In this document: one piece after another, positions 11,328-21,574 of the stretch
Layout of the letters: the number at the start of each line of letters is the position of its first letter
Numbering within the stretch: position 1 is the stretch's first letter
Made by a program: the position numbers and the translations under genes
Origin: Peromyscus leucopus
Taxonomy: Eukaryota; Chordata; Mammalia; Rodentia; Cricetidae
Length of the DNA stretch: 64,000 bases
Direction: 5' to 3'
Assembly (NCBI RefSeq): GCF_004664715.2
Contig: NC_051083.1
Location: 114,400,534-114,464,533, forward strand
The notes under the pieces: generated by a model
The model's database searches: none
The model's input: the letters and a program-made list of their open reading frames with translations, nothing else
What the model was told of the DNA's origin: nothing

Positions 11328-11724
11328 TGTGGGATGGTCTGTATGTCAAATTACTCTGATTGGTCAATAAATAAAACACTGATTGGCCAGTGGCCAGGCA
11401 GGAAGTATAGGCGGGACTAACAGACAGGAGAATTCAGAGAAATCTGGGAAGTGGAAGGCTAAGGAGGGAGACACTGCCAGCCGCCACCATGACAAGCAGC
11501 ATGTGAAGATGCCGGTAAGCCACAAGCCACGTGGCAAGGTATAGATTTATAGAAATGGATTAATTTAAGCTATAAGAATAGTTAGCAAGAAGTCTGCCAC
11601 GGCCATACAGTTTGTAAGCAATATAAGTCTCTGTGTTTACTTGGTTGGGTCTGAGCAGTTGTGGGACTGGTGGGTGACAAAGATTTGTCCTGACTGTGGG
11701 CCAGGCAGGAAAACTCTAGCTACA
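11328..11724 (+). mobile_element. 3' LTR of the ERV (397 bp)
   Basis: TGTGGGATGG...CTAGCTACA. It is preceded by the purine tract AAAGAAAAGGGGAAG and carries AATAAATAAAAC early, plus the segment GATTGGCCAGTGGCCAGGCAG shared with the diverged LTR at 35.4 kb. Confidence 0.88.
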
Positions 11725-12034
11725 ATAAATGATAGTGTTGAGCAATGTGTGTTGGGTGCCTCCTTCTGTACTAACACACTTGAATTCCCTGTCAGATGGC
11801 ATTAGGCACATTGCATCACTTGTACTGCAAGCAGCACACAAACATCTACTGTTCTGTACATAACATTTAGCCTTTCCTAGTAAGAGAACAACTTTCCATT
11901 TCTCTTGTCTAGGGGAAGCTTGTGTATCTATGGCCACGAAGCACTTAGGAATTCTTTTGAAAAAGAAGAAACTCTAAAACACTGTGGCTTAAATACTCAA
12001 AACAAAACAACAACCAAAAGCAAAAAGCTAGTAC

Positions 12035-12190
12035 TTGGGTTGGGAGGGAAGAGAGTGCAGCTTTTGCAGTGTATGATCTCTTTTACTACAGGCATATCTG
12101 GAGGAATTGGTGGAGGGACTATTCCCAAACCAGGCATCATTGGAGTTATTGGCGGTATTCCAGTCATCATTCCAAGGGCAGGATCGAAGT
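12035..12190 (-). CDS. Enox2: Enox2 exon B (Pro/Gly-rich linker with CxxC)
   Basis: This 156-bp exon encodes 51 full codons from FDPALGMMTGIPP through MMPGLGIVPPPIPPDMP to IIHCKSCTLFPPNP. The acceptor is strong: a long T-rich tract ending TTTTTCAG, with exon start at 12190. The donor is weak, CCCAA|GTACTA, with exon end at 12035: the exon ends in A and intron position +5 is T, where consensus has G at both. Both flanking introns are phase 1; the split codons restore Asp (G|AC) upstream and Asn (A|AT) downstream, as expected for ENOX2. The product is a low-complexity Pro/Met/Gly linker in front of the RRM, with the pair of cysteines in HCKSC. VPPPIPPDMPVV is the ENOX2 version; ENOX1 differs here. 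A thiol role for these cysteines is only a possibility. Confidence 0.93.
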
Positions 12191-12639
12191 CTGAAAAAGG
12201 AGACAAAAAAAAAAAAGGCAATAAATGATAGCAGGCAAGGTCAAATGGAGGCAGAATGTTATAAATATCAAATCAAAAAGTCTTTGTAAAACAAAGGCAA
12301 AACAAACAAATGCCTCTTCTTAGTTAACATTCATAGTCTTAATTATCATATATCTATGTACTTTTCTTTCATGACGTAGGTATTGTTTTGTTTGATCCCA
12401 GACTATGTAACTAGTCATGTCTGTTTGACATTCAGCATCTTTTATAACATTGCTCTGCTTTGTCTAAGGATCACATCTCCATTGGTTTCCAGTACACATC
12501 TTTGGCTCTATTCTGACAAGGCTTCTTGTTGTCCCTTGTACCTTTTCTGTCTTTTTACAGTATAGTGATAACAGTAGGCACTTTTGGGGATCATGGAGAC
12601 AGGTTCTCCTTTTTATCATTTGCTTAGCAATAGGAACTT

Positions 12640-12960
12640 CCATTTTCTCAGCTGCAGTATGGTTTATATCTGCTACCATCCAGGGAGCTATGAGGAGTAA
12701 ATAGAATGAAGAATGAGATGTGGTTAGCATAACATACAGTACAAAGTGGCTCAACAAACAACTATGCTGAGTGTCTTTGTTCATGCTGTTTTCCCTGGCT
12801 GGAATTGTCTGAAGCCCTCTGAATTCTCCTTGTTCTTCAAGACTTAAGTCTTACACACTAGAAGAGTCCTTTGTAGATTATTCTGGTGCATTCTTCATTC
12901 TGTGTCTAAACTCTGATCAAACTTTTTGTTAGTGGATTTTATTTTACTTTACAATGCTTT
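12640..12960 (+). mobile_element. MIR then L2 3'-end fragment
   Basis: MIR-like 12640-12750 (CCATTTTCTCAGCTGCAGTATGG order) is followed by an L2 3' end: CCCTGGCTGGAATTGTCTG, TTCTTCAAGACTTAAG, TTCTGTGTCTAAACTC. Diverged and non-coding. Confidence 0.55.
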
Positions 12961-13004
12961 CTTGTTTTACAAAGAGGTGTGACTTTAGGAAGTATGATGA
13001 TACC

Positions 13005-13417
13005 TGTACTGGCTGGTTTTGTGTGTCAACTTGACACAAGCTAGAGTGGTCAGAGGAAGGAGTCTCAGTTGAGGAAATGCTTCCATGAGATCCAGCTGTA
13101 AGGTATCTTCTCATTTAGTGATCAATGGGGAAGGGCCCAGCCCATGGTGGGTGGTGTCACTCCTGGGCTGCTGGTCCTGGGTTCTATAAGAAAGCAGGCT
13201 GAGCAAGCCAAAGGAAGCAAGCCAGTAAGCAGCACCCCTCCATGGCCTCTGCATCAGTTCCTGCCTCCATGATCCTGCTCTGTTTGAGTTCCTGTCCTGA
13301 TTTCCTTCAGTGATGTACAGCAATGTGGAAGTGTAAGCCAAATAAACCTTTCCATCCTAGCTTGCTTTTTGGTCATACTGTTTCATGACCTAACTAAGCA
13401 ATAGAAATCCTAAGACA
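13005..13417 (+). mobile_element. solo LTR, MaLR-like, with TSD
   Basis: TGTACTGGCTGGTTTTGTG...CCTAAGACA, 413 bp, with AAATAAACC polyadenylation region and CTATAAGAAAGCAGGCTGAG promoter-like block. The flanking 5-mers ATACC (13000-13004) and GTACC (13418-13422) differ at one base, which fits the 5-bp duplication of ERVL/MaLR elements. Confidence 0.8.
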
Positions 13418-13806
13418 GTACCCAAACAGCTTCTTTTTGAGGTTTAAATATGTATACAAATTGATTCATCCCAAATCAACAGCAATATCATTCTAATGGC
13501 ACAATCTCAAGTGACATATTGCAAAAACATACAACTTTAGCCACTGGAGTGATTTATTTGCCAGACCATTCTCCTAGAAGGAAGACTCCAGGAGGATTCC
13601 ATAGGCATAAGTCCTGAAACTTCTAGAGGTATCTAGTTGATTCCATATATGGGGTAGAGGATTGGAGAGTACCCCAAATGGGATGAATAGAAACTGGGGC
13701 CCATCAGGGCCTAGAGTGAAGCTGGGACTCTGTACTCAAGTACACTGTCAGTTCTGATCAGTCACTGACATGGAAGGGGAATTTACAATTTTCTTTTCTT
13801 TTTTAC

Positions 13807-13957
13807 TTTTTTTTTTCCGAGACAGGGTTTCTCTGTGTAGCTTTGCGCCTTTCCTGGAACTAACTTGGTAGCCCAGGCTGGCCTCAAACTCACAGAGATC
13901 CACCTGCCTCTGCCTCCCGAGTGCTGGGATTAAAGGTGTGCGCCACCACTGCCCGGC
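13807..13957 (-). mobile_element. B1 SINE, cricetid-type, with 15-bp TSD
   Basis: Antisense B1 with the CTTTGCGCCTTTCCTGGAAC segment. The target duplication GAATTTACAATTTTC (13779-13793) / GAATTTACAGTTTTC (13960-13974) has one mismatch. Confidence 0.95.
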
Positions 13958-14159
13958 TCGAATTTACAGTTTTCAAGAAAGGTGCTTCTGATGGGTAGAG
14001 TAAACAGATCCTGCCCTGGACTTGGTACTTGATCTTATGGCACTGACTTCCTAGCCAGTGTTTAGCGCTAGAGAGAGACTTAGAAAATAGCAAGATAAGC
14101 CTTTGAAAGCCTGGAGTGCTCCCCACCCCCAGTGAAGTACAAGCTGAGAGCAAGGGCCT

Positions 14160-16300
14160 TGTTTTGATCTAAGAGTAGCCCTAATTTCATTGTCTAAATT
14201 GTTTCTGTAAAAAAAATATCTTTGAGATGTGTAAAAAAAAGTTCTTTGAGAGAAGGGACTTCATCAAGTGTCTTTGACTTTCCATTTCCCATACTCATCT
14301 CACTATAGGTATGTATACAGTGTACTGCAAAAAAAAAAAGCATTGTAAAGGTTGTTCTGATGAAGAAGAGACAGCTGCATTAGTAGTAGTGAACCCTACT
14401 CCCAAAGACTTCACCATGCTAGCCACAGAGCTCAGTGGAAGAATGTTTGTAAGGCTGTCCTTAAGGTGGCCCTGAGGTTCCAGAGTAGTTCTCTAATATG
14501 CCAGAGGAGGCAGATATAAATAGCAGTGGGACTCTGTGGTTCCAAGAGGAGCAGAACTTTAGCCCTACTATGCCAAGTATTGAAGGAACCCTGTGTCTGG
14601 GAAGATGGACAAGAGAATATTACATGGACAAGCCCTTCTGCAAAGAAGATCTAAGCAAGCTAGGCCATCTCCATCTTCTAATGTCTGTCTTCTTGAAGTG
14701 CTAACATCCTAGAGAAGTTTAGGAAGAAAAAAAGTTTTTCTCAAGAGCTCTTCTATTTTACAAAAACACTTAGGTTCCACCCTCATATGTTATCCCATCC
14801 AATATGCATGCACACCTATACATACCCTCTCTCTCCTGAGGCTCTCAGAATTTTATTCTTCTATACTCAATAGCATGTGACCTTGAGGAAGACAGTCCTC
14901 ATAGATAAGTTTTATTTCATCTGTGCCAGTTGTGAAACACATACTGATAAACTCACTAATTCAGTATGTGATAAATGTACACATTCACCATTACAGTCCA
15001 CAAACATTTATGATGAGCCTTTTCTATGTTAGGCTCTATGCAGGGGCCTGGGAAGGTGTCTAGTTTCCCTTTTCATATTGGAGAACTTAAGGTCTATGAC
15101 CCTTTGTCTTGCTGTGCAGTTGAGTAAGAGCACCCTGATTGGGAGTGCCATTTGTGTGTTTAGAGAATTTGATTCCTTGTGCAGAAGATTTTGGAGAAAT
15201 TGTTAACATTATCTCACCCATTTACAAACTGTTAATTTTCTTTAGGAAAAGATCAGATTAGACTGTATGCCTCCTAAACAATTCCACCTATTTTTCCCTG
15301 GTATCGAAATGATCCTCTTATTGTTCTGCCTGCCTCCTCATTGTTATTCATATAGCTCTGTCACTCACAAGTCCACCTTACCACACATTACAGAAACATC
15401 ACTTCATTAAACAAGTTCTGCTGCTTCTACTGAGAAAGAAATGCCTGTATTCATGTACTGGCTATTAATAGATGGAGACAAACAAATATATAGGATAATA
15501 TAACTTCTGATGGATGTAGTCACAACTCTGCAGTTTGGTAGGATTACATTAATATTTTATAAATTCATTTAAAAGCAAATGTATTCATGACATATGGCTA
15601 AAGACAGAATAGATAAACTCCCTTTAGTTCAACATGTCAAGAGTTCCACAGGCTAAACTGCCCAAGAGGGCTTGCTAGAGGGCAGTTGTTTACGACATTT
15701 CAAAGGCTCCCATCCCATTCATTATTCTTTCATTTATATTTAACCATTAAGACACAAAATAGGTCTGGATTTCCAATGCCATTGGGGGAAAGCAATGAGA
15801 TCCAGGCCTTTATATGAGTATTACAGGATCTGAAAAATCAAAGTGAAATTTAAAACACATTGGGAGTAGAACAGAAAAGAAATTCCTTCCCCTTTCTGGC
15901 TCTTAGTCTGGATTGTGGAGTACTGCCAACATATGCATTATTGCCACCTATTATTCAGAATTTTAACACCTGAAAGAGTCTTGAAATCATACATAAAGGC
16001 TGTCAAAAGGTCAAGGTATTCCTCCAAAGTTCATTTGACAAAAATTTCTCTGTTTGATTTTGCTTTTATTATATCTTCTTTGCCACCCATTTCCTATAGC
16101 TTTTTTGACTCTTGCTGGGTAGGCCATAAAATATTGGCTTGAGTTACGTAATTTTCAAATTCCCACCCTATTAGAAATTCTGTCAATTCTGAGTTAGTTA
16201 AGCAAGCTTTCTGCTTAGACTAAGAGTTGTAGATCTACCACATTTTCAAGTAATTTTTCAGTGTAGACTTAAGCTTTCTTGCTACTTAACAACTTTTATT
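14160..16300. other. unassigned intron sequence
   Basis: Nothing recognisable as an exon or a young repeat. A few L2/MIR-like patches are too diverged to call. Confidence 0.5.
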
Positions 16301-18660
16301 TCCCAAATTTGATAATATTATGTGACACTTTGTACATGTCTAGGCCAGTGAGTGGGAATGGACAAGAGTAGGTCTATGCTATTATTCAATTGTCCAACCA
16401 TCAATCTGTTACCAATCAGCTGGCTGGGGTCCTTTGCTCTACCAGGATAGAAATTGTGGGTAGGTGAGGAGAAAATTTTCCAGTTGGCAGTTCTAGGCCC
16501 TCGGGACCCCAAAACCTAGGGGCTTGAGTGGAAGACCCATTTTTAGAGATATAATCCCTGAGAGTTAGGACACATTGGTCCAGGCTTTAGAAACTATACA
16601 CTTATGGTTGTCGACATAAGTTGGAGGCTTATTACTCTGGGCTTTAGCCACCAGTGCCTCTAAAACATGGCAGCTATCTTTGGTTAATAGCAGCACTTGG
16701 TAGGGGTGACAGCAGATAGCAGAAGCAGACAGTGCCTTCTAGTTTTAAAGCTCTCACACAGATCTCAGGTACTGGATCTAGAGCTCTGTAGTGACAACTG
16801 TTATAACTCTGGTCCCGAGAGTTGGGATGTTCAGGCTTTGACAGTGGCATGGACAAAGCTTTTGGGTTCAGGGTATCCAAGGCCCTTAGCCCTTAAAGAC
16901 TGGTAGCTCTCTGGCACTCTTCTAATGATCAGAGCCCTCAGGTTCTCATCTTTGGCTTTGCTTTGAGGTCTCTGTTTTCTATTGTTTCTGTTTTCACCAC
17001 TCTCTGAAACTGTTCAGTTGCTCTCTCATTGCTGTCATTGTTACTGCTGCTGTCCTATTTTCTCCTCTTTGTGTTCCCAGCAGTTTGCTTTTACCATTGG
17101 TAAAGATTATTGAGTCAAGAAAGCAGCACTCAAGGGCTGAATGCTGGAACATCAGGGAACAGCAGAGGAGGGTGTCTCCAGGATTACTACACAAGCGATT
17201 CAAACAATCCATTTATATAACTGGAAAGGGGATGTATCACGGAAGTTTGCACCAATCAAGGTACACTTTCACGGGAATGAAGGGCTGTGCTTGGACCAAT
17301 GGTAGCACTAGCACTTAGGCAAATGTGAAACCATGCTTATCCTAATCACAGGAGTCCCTCATTCAAATTAATGAATGTATGTAAACTCACATCTGCTGCA
17401 TTATAGAATGTGCCTCTTAAAAATCACGTAGCTGTCATGACAGGGATATTCCTCCCTGGACTAGAGTTGTGCACTAGCAGCAAACATCTGTGGTTGCCAT
17501 ATAGTTTCTTCAAGGTGTCTACAGAGTGTACGGAGCAGCTAGTGTTGATATGAGGGCAGTTTGGCTGCTTGGTTGGCAGTTCTTTGCTCAAAGAAGCCAT
17601 GGCACCAGATAAGGTCTAATAGCTGTCAATTTGAGAAACAAATTGTTCCACCCTAACACCTTAACTTGGCAAAGGAAAGAAACATTAAAGGAATGCTCCC
17701 AATAAAGGCTTATCATAACATCAACAGCACATTCACAGCACTCAGCAGTGTTCTAACAATGCTTAAGTCCTATATCAGTTCCCTAAAGAGAGGCAGGCTC
17801 TCTAATTTGTGTTACATTCAGTCTAAACTTTGGTGTCAGGTCTTATGCCAAGTGTTGCCGAAATGAATAAGGCAAAATCATATTCTAGTTTGGAAACAAC
17901 CGTGCAAATAGAATACTGTCATCAATTATTATCATTACCATGGTTAGTTACTGGATGCTTAAAATGTTCTAAGCACGTGTCAAGCATTTTCTATAATCTC
18001 ACCCCAAAAAGACAAGAAGAATATCCAGTCTGATTGGTATGGGGTATGATAGGTTAATAGAGTTATTTGTTTTTATAGGGACAGAGTAGGAAGGCATCAG
18101 ACACTCAGACTAGACTGACAATGAGTCTTTTCAGATTATTATAATCATGTTTTGGAGCCTACAAGGCAGCTGTTGTCGCTGCACTATTGCTCTACGGAAG
18201 AACTGAATGATGAACACTCTTAAGACTAGGCCTGTTTATAAAATTCTAGAAATCTTAGAAGTTTCCCATCTTTGCTGGAAACAAAGGCATTACATATGCC
18301 CACTGTATGGCTTAATAGTTGATATTTTCTGATTCTAATCCTGACTCTCTTCTCTCTATACAGATCCTTTGGAAGATTTCACAGGCAGCCAAGAGGAAGA
18401 AAGAATTCAGATTTCTAAAGGCAGCCTGGCTAAATTGCAAGATGACCCTGGACTAATTATTAGAACTCTTACAAACACACATTCCCAAAGTTTTGCTCAA
18501 TGCATACAAAATTCCACCAGCACCTACCATGTCTTTGTAGATCACTGGACATCTATTTTAGCCCATTAGGCAAGATGAGGTAGGATAAAGCCTGGCCCAT
18601 GTACAATGGAAAATAAGCTAGCAGACTGATTTGAGCTTCTTTTGTAAAAAAACCAAAACA
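16300..18660. other. unassigned, possibly repeat-derived
   Basis: Several overlapping open frames of 60-77 codons occur on both strands at 16.6-17.3 kb, and the base composition is slightly GC-richer than around it. I do not recognise a family; an old ERV or LTR is possible. No exon evidence. Confidence 0.35.
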
Positions 18661-18667
18661 AAACTGT

Positions 18668-18813
18668 GTGTACACATGCATTTGCACACACATGTGTGCA
18701 AGTGGCGCAGTCAGAGGACAACTTTGTGGAATCAGTTCTTTCCTTTTACCTATATATGGGTTCTGGGTATTGCACTCAGGTTGTTAGGATTACGTGGCAG
18801 TGTCTTTACTCAC
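18668..18813 (-). mobile_element. B3 SINE, split by an LTR
   Basis: Antisense B3: CA/TG-rich tail, GTCAGAGGACAACTTTGTGGA, ATGGGTTCTGGGTATTGCA, then ...CTTTACTCAC. The remaining head TGAGCAATCTTTCCACTCC continues at 19181-19199 after the LTR. Confidence 0.8.
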
Positions 18814-19175
18814 TGTCTTAGTTCGGGTTTCTAGTGCTGTGAAAAGACACCATAACTACGACAACTCTTATGAAGGAAAATATTTAAATGGGACTGGCTT
18901 ACAGTTTCAGAGGCAAGAAGCATGGCAGCATGCAGGCAGACATGGTACCAGAGAAGGAGCTGAGAGTTCTACTTCTTGATCTATAGGCAGCAGTAGGAGA
19001 GACTGTACTGGGCACAGCTTGAGCATCTAGGAGATCTGAAAGCCAGCCCCCACAGTGACACACTTCCTTCAGCAAGGCCATATGCACTGCAACAAGGGCA
19101 CACTTCCCAGTAGTGCCATTCTGTATGGGCCATGCATTCAAATGCTCTCGAGTCATTCCCATTCAAACCGGCACA
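18814..19175 (-). mobile_element. solo LTR, MaLR-like, nested in B3, perfect TSD
   Basis: Plus strand reads TGTCTTAGTTCGGG...AACCGGCACA (362 bp), so TG...CA termini are present. CTCAC lies immediately on both sides (18809-18813 and 19176-19180), a perfect 5-bp duplication. Removing the LTR and one CTCAC restores an uninterrupted B3. Confidence 0.88.
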
Positions 19176-19870
19176 CTCACTGAGCAATCTTTCCACTCCT
19201 ACATCTTAGCTTTGGTCCCACATATCCTGTTCCGGAACTTCATTGTTGTAGTTCGAGGTTTTATAAACATCTACCCTTCTAGCCATCTTCCCTCTAGTCC
19301 TTCCAATTTATTTACACCTTGTGCTTCCCTTTTTAGGCTATCTGATGCTCTCAATTCTCAATCAAGGATGTTGTGCAGACCTATGGAGAATTAATGAGAA
19401 CATTTCCTAATCTATCCATAATTTCTAAATTTCTGTATGTTAGAGATGAATAAAAATATTATATACGTACATATATTTAAGATTGTAAACCTCTGAATTT
19501 TGCCAAGAAAAGACATATGGGAAAAAATAACAGAGAATCTAAGCGATGTGTCATTCATGCAGTTCATAGGGGATAGAACATTTTAAAACCCAAAATTTAA
19601 GAAATTGATACTCTCAGAATAAAGAACAGTCTTTTCAGTCAATCAAATTCGGCTTCTCAAAACCTCATTATATTTTTCATTTTTATATTTTGCAGCAGAC
19701 TAGTGAAAGTGATATCCACTAGTTCGGGGCAATGCACCAGTTCTCTGAGAGCACTCAAGCATTTCACTCATTATGAACCCCTACCTACGAAACTCTCCAT
19801 GAAAGAATTCTTTTGGAAATAGAGTCTCACAAACCCACATAACTAAGGATCATGGAATGTTTCTCTTTGG

Positions 19871-20216
19871 GCAGGGGAAATGGCTCAGTGAGTGAAGTGC
19901 TTGTTTGAGGACCTGAGTGTGGGTCTCCAGCACCCATGGAAAAGCTAGGCATGATATGGTGATACATTTTTAACCCCAGTGTAGGGTGGAATGAGGCAGA
20001 TACAGGTAGATCCCGGGGGCTTGTTGGCTAGCCAGCCCAGACAAAATGGCAAATTCCAGGCTTCACTGGAGCCCCTGTCTCAAGGGAATAAGGAACAAAG
20101 CAATAGAGCAGGACACCCAATGTTCTTCTCTGGCCTCCAAACAGCACACAGGTGCACCCTAATTTTCATACACCACAAAGATATATACATGTGCGCGCAC
20201 ACACACACACATGTTT
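19871..20216 (+). mobile_element. B3-type SINE with CA tail
   Basis: GGGGAAATGGCTCAGTGAGTGAAG head (tRNA-like A box), GGACCTGAGTGTGGGTCTCCAGCACCC, a B1-like middle (AGGCAGATACAGGTAGATCC), and a GCGCACACACACAC tail. Confidence 0.7.
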
Positions 20217-20353
20217 CCCTTTCCTCTAGAACTGGAATATTGGTGTATTTTATCTTCATAACTGATCAGGTTTCTCATTCCCTTTTTTTTTCTTTTTTCA
20301 TTCTGTTTGCCTGGTCAGTTTTTTCTCAACTTTGGAGACAGTGCAGTTCTGAG

Positions 20354-20355
<2 letters not shown>

Positions 20356-20391
<36 letters not shown>

Positions 20392-20398
20392 ATATATA
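20356..20398. repeat. (TA)n microsatellite
   Basis: Interrupted TA dinucleotide run. Confidence 0.95.
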
Positions 20399-20614
20399 TG
20401 ACTTTTAATTAACCTTCTTACACTGTCTTCTCTTTCAATTCTTATTCATATTTTCCCAGGTGATGATTCACTTTATTTGCAGTAGAGTTATTTTTCTTAT
20501 ACTGTAATCTTTTTTTTTTAATAAGCTAGGTCAACATCTTTGTGGAATGAGGTGATCTGCTTGAACTTAGTAGTTCACTACTGTCTCTATCCCACCTTCT
20601 CTTGCTTACTTTCT

Positions 20615-20748
20615 TTCTTTTTTTTTTTTGGTTTTTTTAGACGTTTCTCTGTGTACTTTCACTTTCTGGACTTACTTGTACCAGCTGCTCGACTCAAGAT
20701 CCGCCTGCTCTCTCCGAGTGCTGGATTAAGGCGTGTCACCACACCCTT
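20615..20748 (-). mobile_element. B1 SINE riddled with small deletions, perfect 14-bp TSD
   Basis: The blocks TTTCTCTGTGTA, AGATCCGCCTGC and GAGTGCTGGATTAA identify a B1, but against the other copies here it lacks about 25 single or short runs of bases over some 137 positions, with few substitutions. CTTGCTTACTTTCT flanks it perfectly at 20601-20614 and 20749-20762. Confidence 0.85.
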
Positions 20749-20764
20749 CTTGCTTACTTTCTGA

Positions 20765-21290
20765 TTATGTTCACTGTTTCCTCTCTCCAGACTCTTCTTC
20801 AGTTCTCAATCCCCAACATGCTCCTAGTTACCTCTGATGCAAAAGTACCTCTTCTGTGAACCTTCCCTCACCAGCACTGTTCTCTAGCACTCTGGGTAAA
20901 ATAACACTGTATACAAGGCTTTCCTCTGATTCCTCCTACATTGTACTACAGTGGTATGTATTTTCTTGCCCCACCAAAGGAGTCTGAGCTGAAGTCAAGG
21001 ACTGAACTTTTTGGATCTCTATTTTGACCGAGCCCAGTATCTGAAAGAATAAATGAGTGCTGAAGTGAAAGAACAAACTAATAATATGGAAGGGAAGGTT
21101 TGAGCTGTTGTCAGTCAAGAGGCAGCTTATACCTGCAAACTCATTTTATCGGGGGAGAAAATGTGATTCTGTAAATGTACTGGGGCCAATTTCAGAGCAG
21201 GGATCTTTGTGTTTACCTGCCTTCTCTCTAGGGCTCCTAATAGTACCTTGCATATAGCAGGCTATAATAAATATTACTTATATGAGTGAA
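20765..21290 (+). mobile_element. L2 3'-end fragments
   Basis: ACCTCTTCTGTGAACCTTCCCTCACC, then AAAGGAGTCTGAGCTGAAGTC-type block, then at 21200-21290 TAGTACCTTGCATATAGCAGG...AATAAATATT, the characteristic L2 tail. Diverged. Confidence 0.55.
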
Positions 21291-21407
21291 AAAATAAACA
21301 GAATCACTCAGATCCTTCTTGATAGTTCCAATAGGGAGTCTTTTAAAAGATTATTTTTATAATTGATTATGAATTTATGTATTTCAGGGAGTTAAGACAA
21401 TGATCTT

Positions 21408-21573
21408 TTTTCTTTTTCTTTCTTTTTAGTTTTTTGAGGCAAGGTTTCTCTGTGTAGCCCTGGATGTCCTGGAACTTGCTCTGTATCCCAGGTTGGCCTC
21501 AAACTCACATAGATCCACCTGCTTCTGCCTTCTGCATGCTGGGATTAAAGGTGTGCACCACCGCCTCTGTCTA
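21408..21573 (-). mobile_element. B1 SINE with TSD
   Basis: Older, murine-like B1 (GTAGCCCTGGATGTCCTGGAAC). The near-repeat AAGACAATGATCTT (21394-21407) / AAGACTATGATCTT just after the element marks the insertion. Confidence 0.9.
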
Positions 21574-21574
21574 C

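Larger units (their letters stand above)
10384..11730 (+). mobile_element. defective ERVK-type provirus with 6-bp TSD
   Basis: Order: ATAAAT target duplication (10384-10389), a 50-bp 5' LTR remnant (10390-10439), a primer-binding site starting TGGCGCCCAACG at 10442 (complementary to a lysine tRNA 3' end), about 870 bp of internal sequence without retroviral ORFs, a purine tract (11310-11327), a complete 3' LTR (11328-11724) and ATAAAT again (11725-11730). The internal part shows no gag, pro, pol or env. It is a non-autonomous or internally deleted element. Confidence 0.88.
2614..12034 (-). other. Enox2: Enox2 intron between exons B and C (9421 bp)
   Basis: The intron is bounded by the donor GTACTA at 12034 and the acceptor TTTAG at 2614. 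It holds a 39-T run, a MIR, a nested URR1 DNA transposon and a defective ERV. The stretches 2640-4235, 4561-6782 and 8111-8980 hold no gene or repeat I can name with confidence. Confidence 0.88.
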
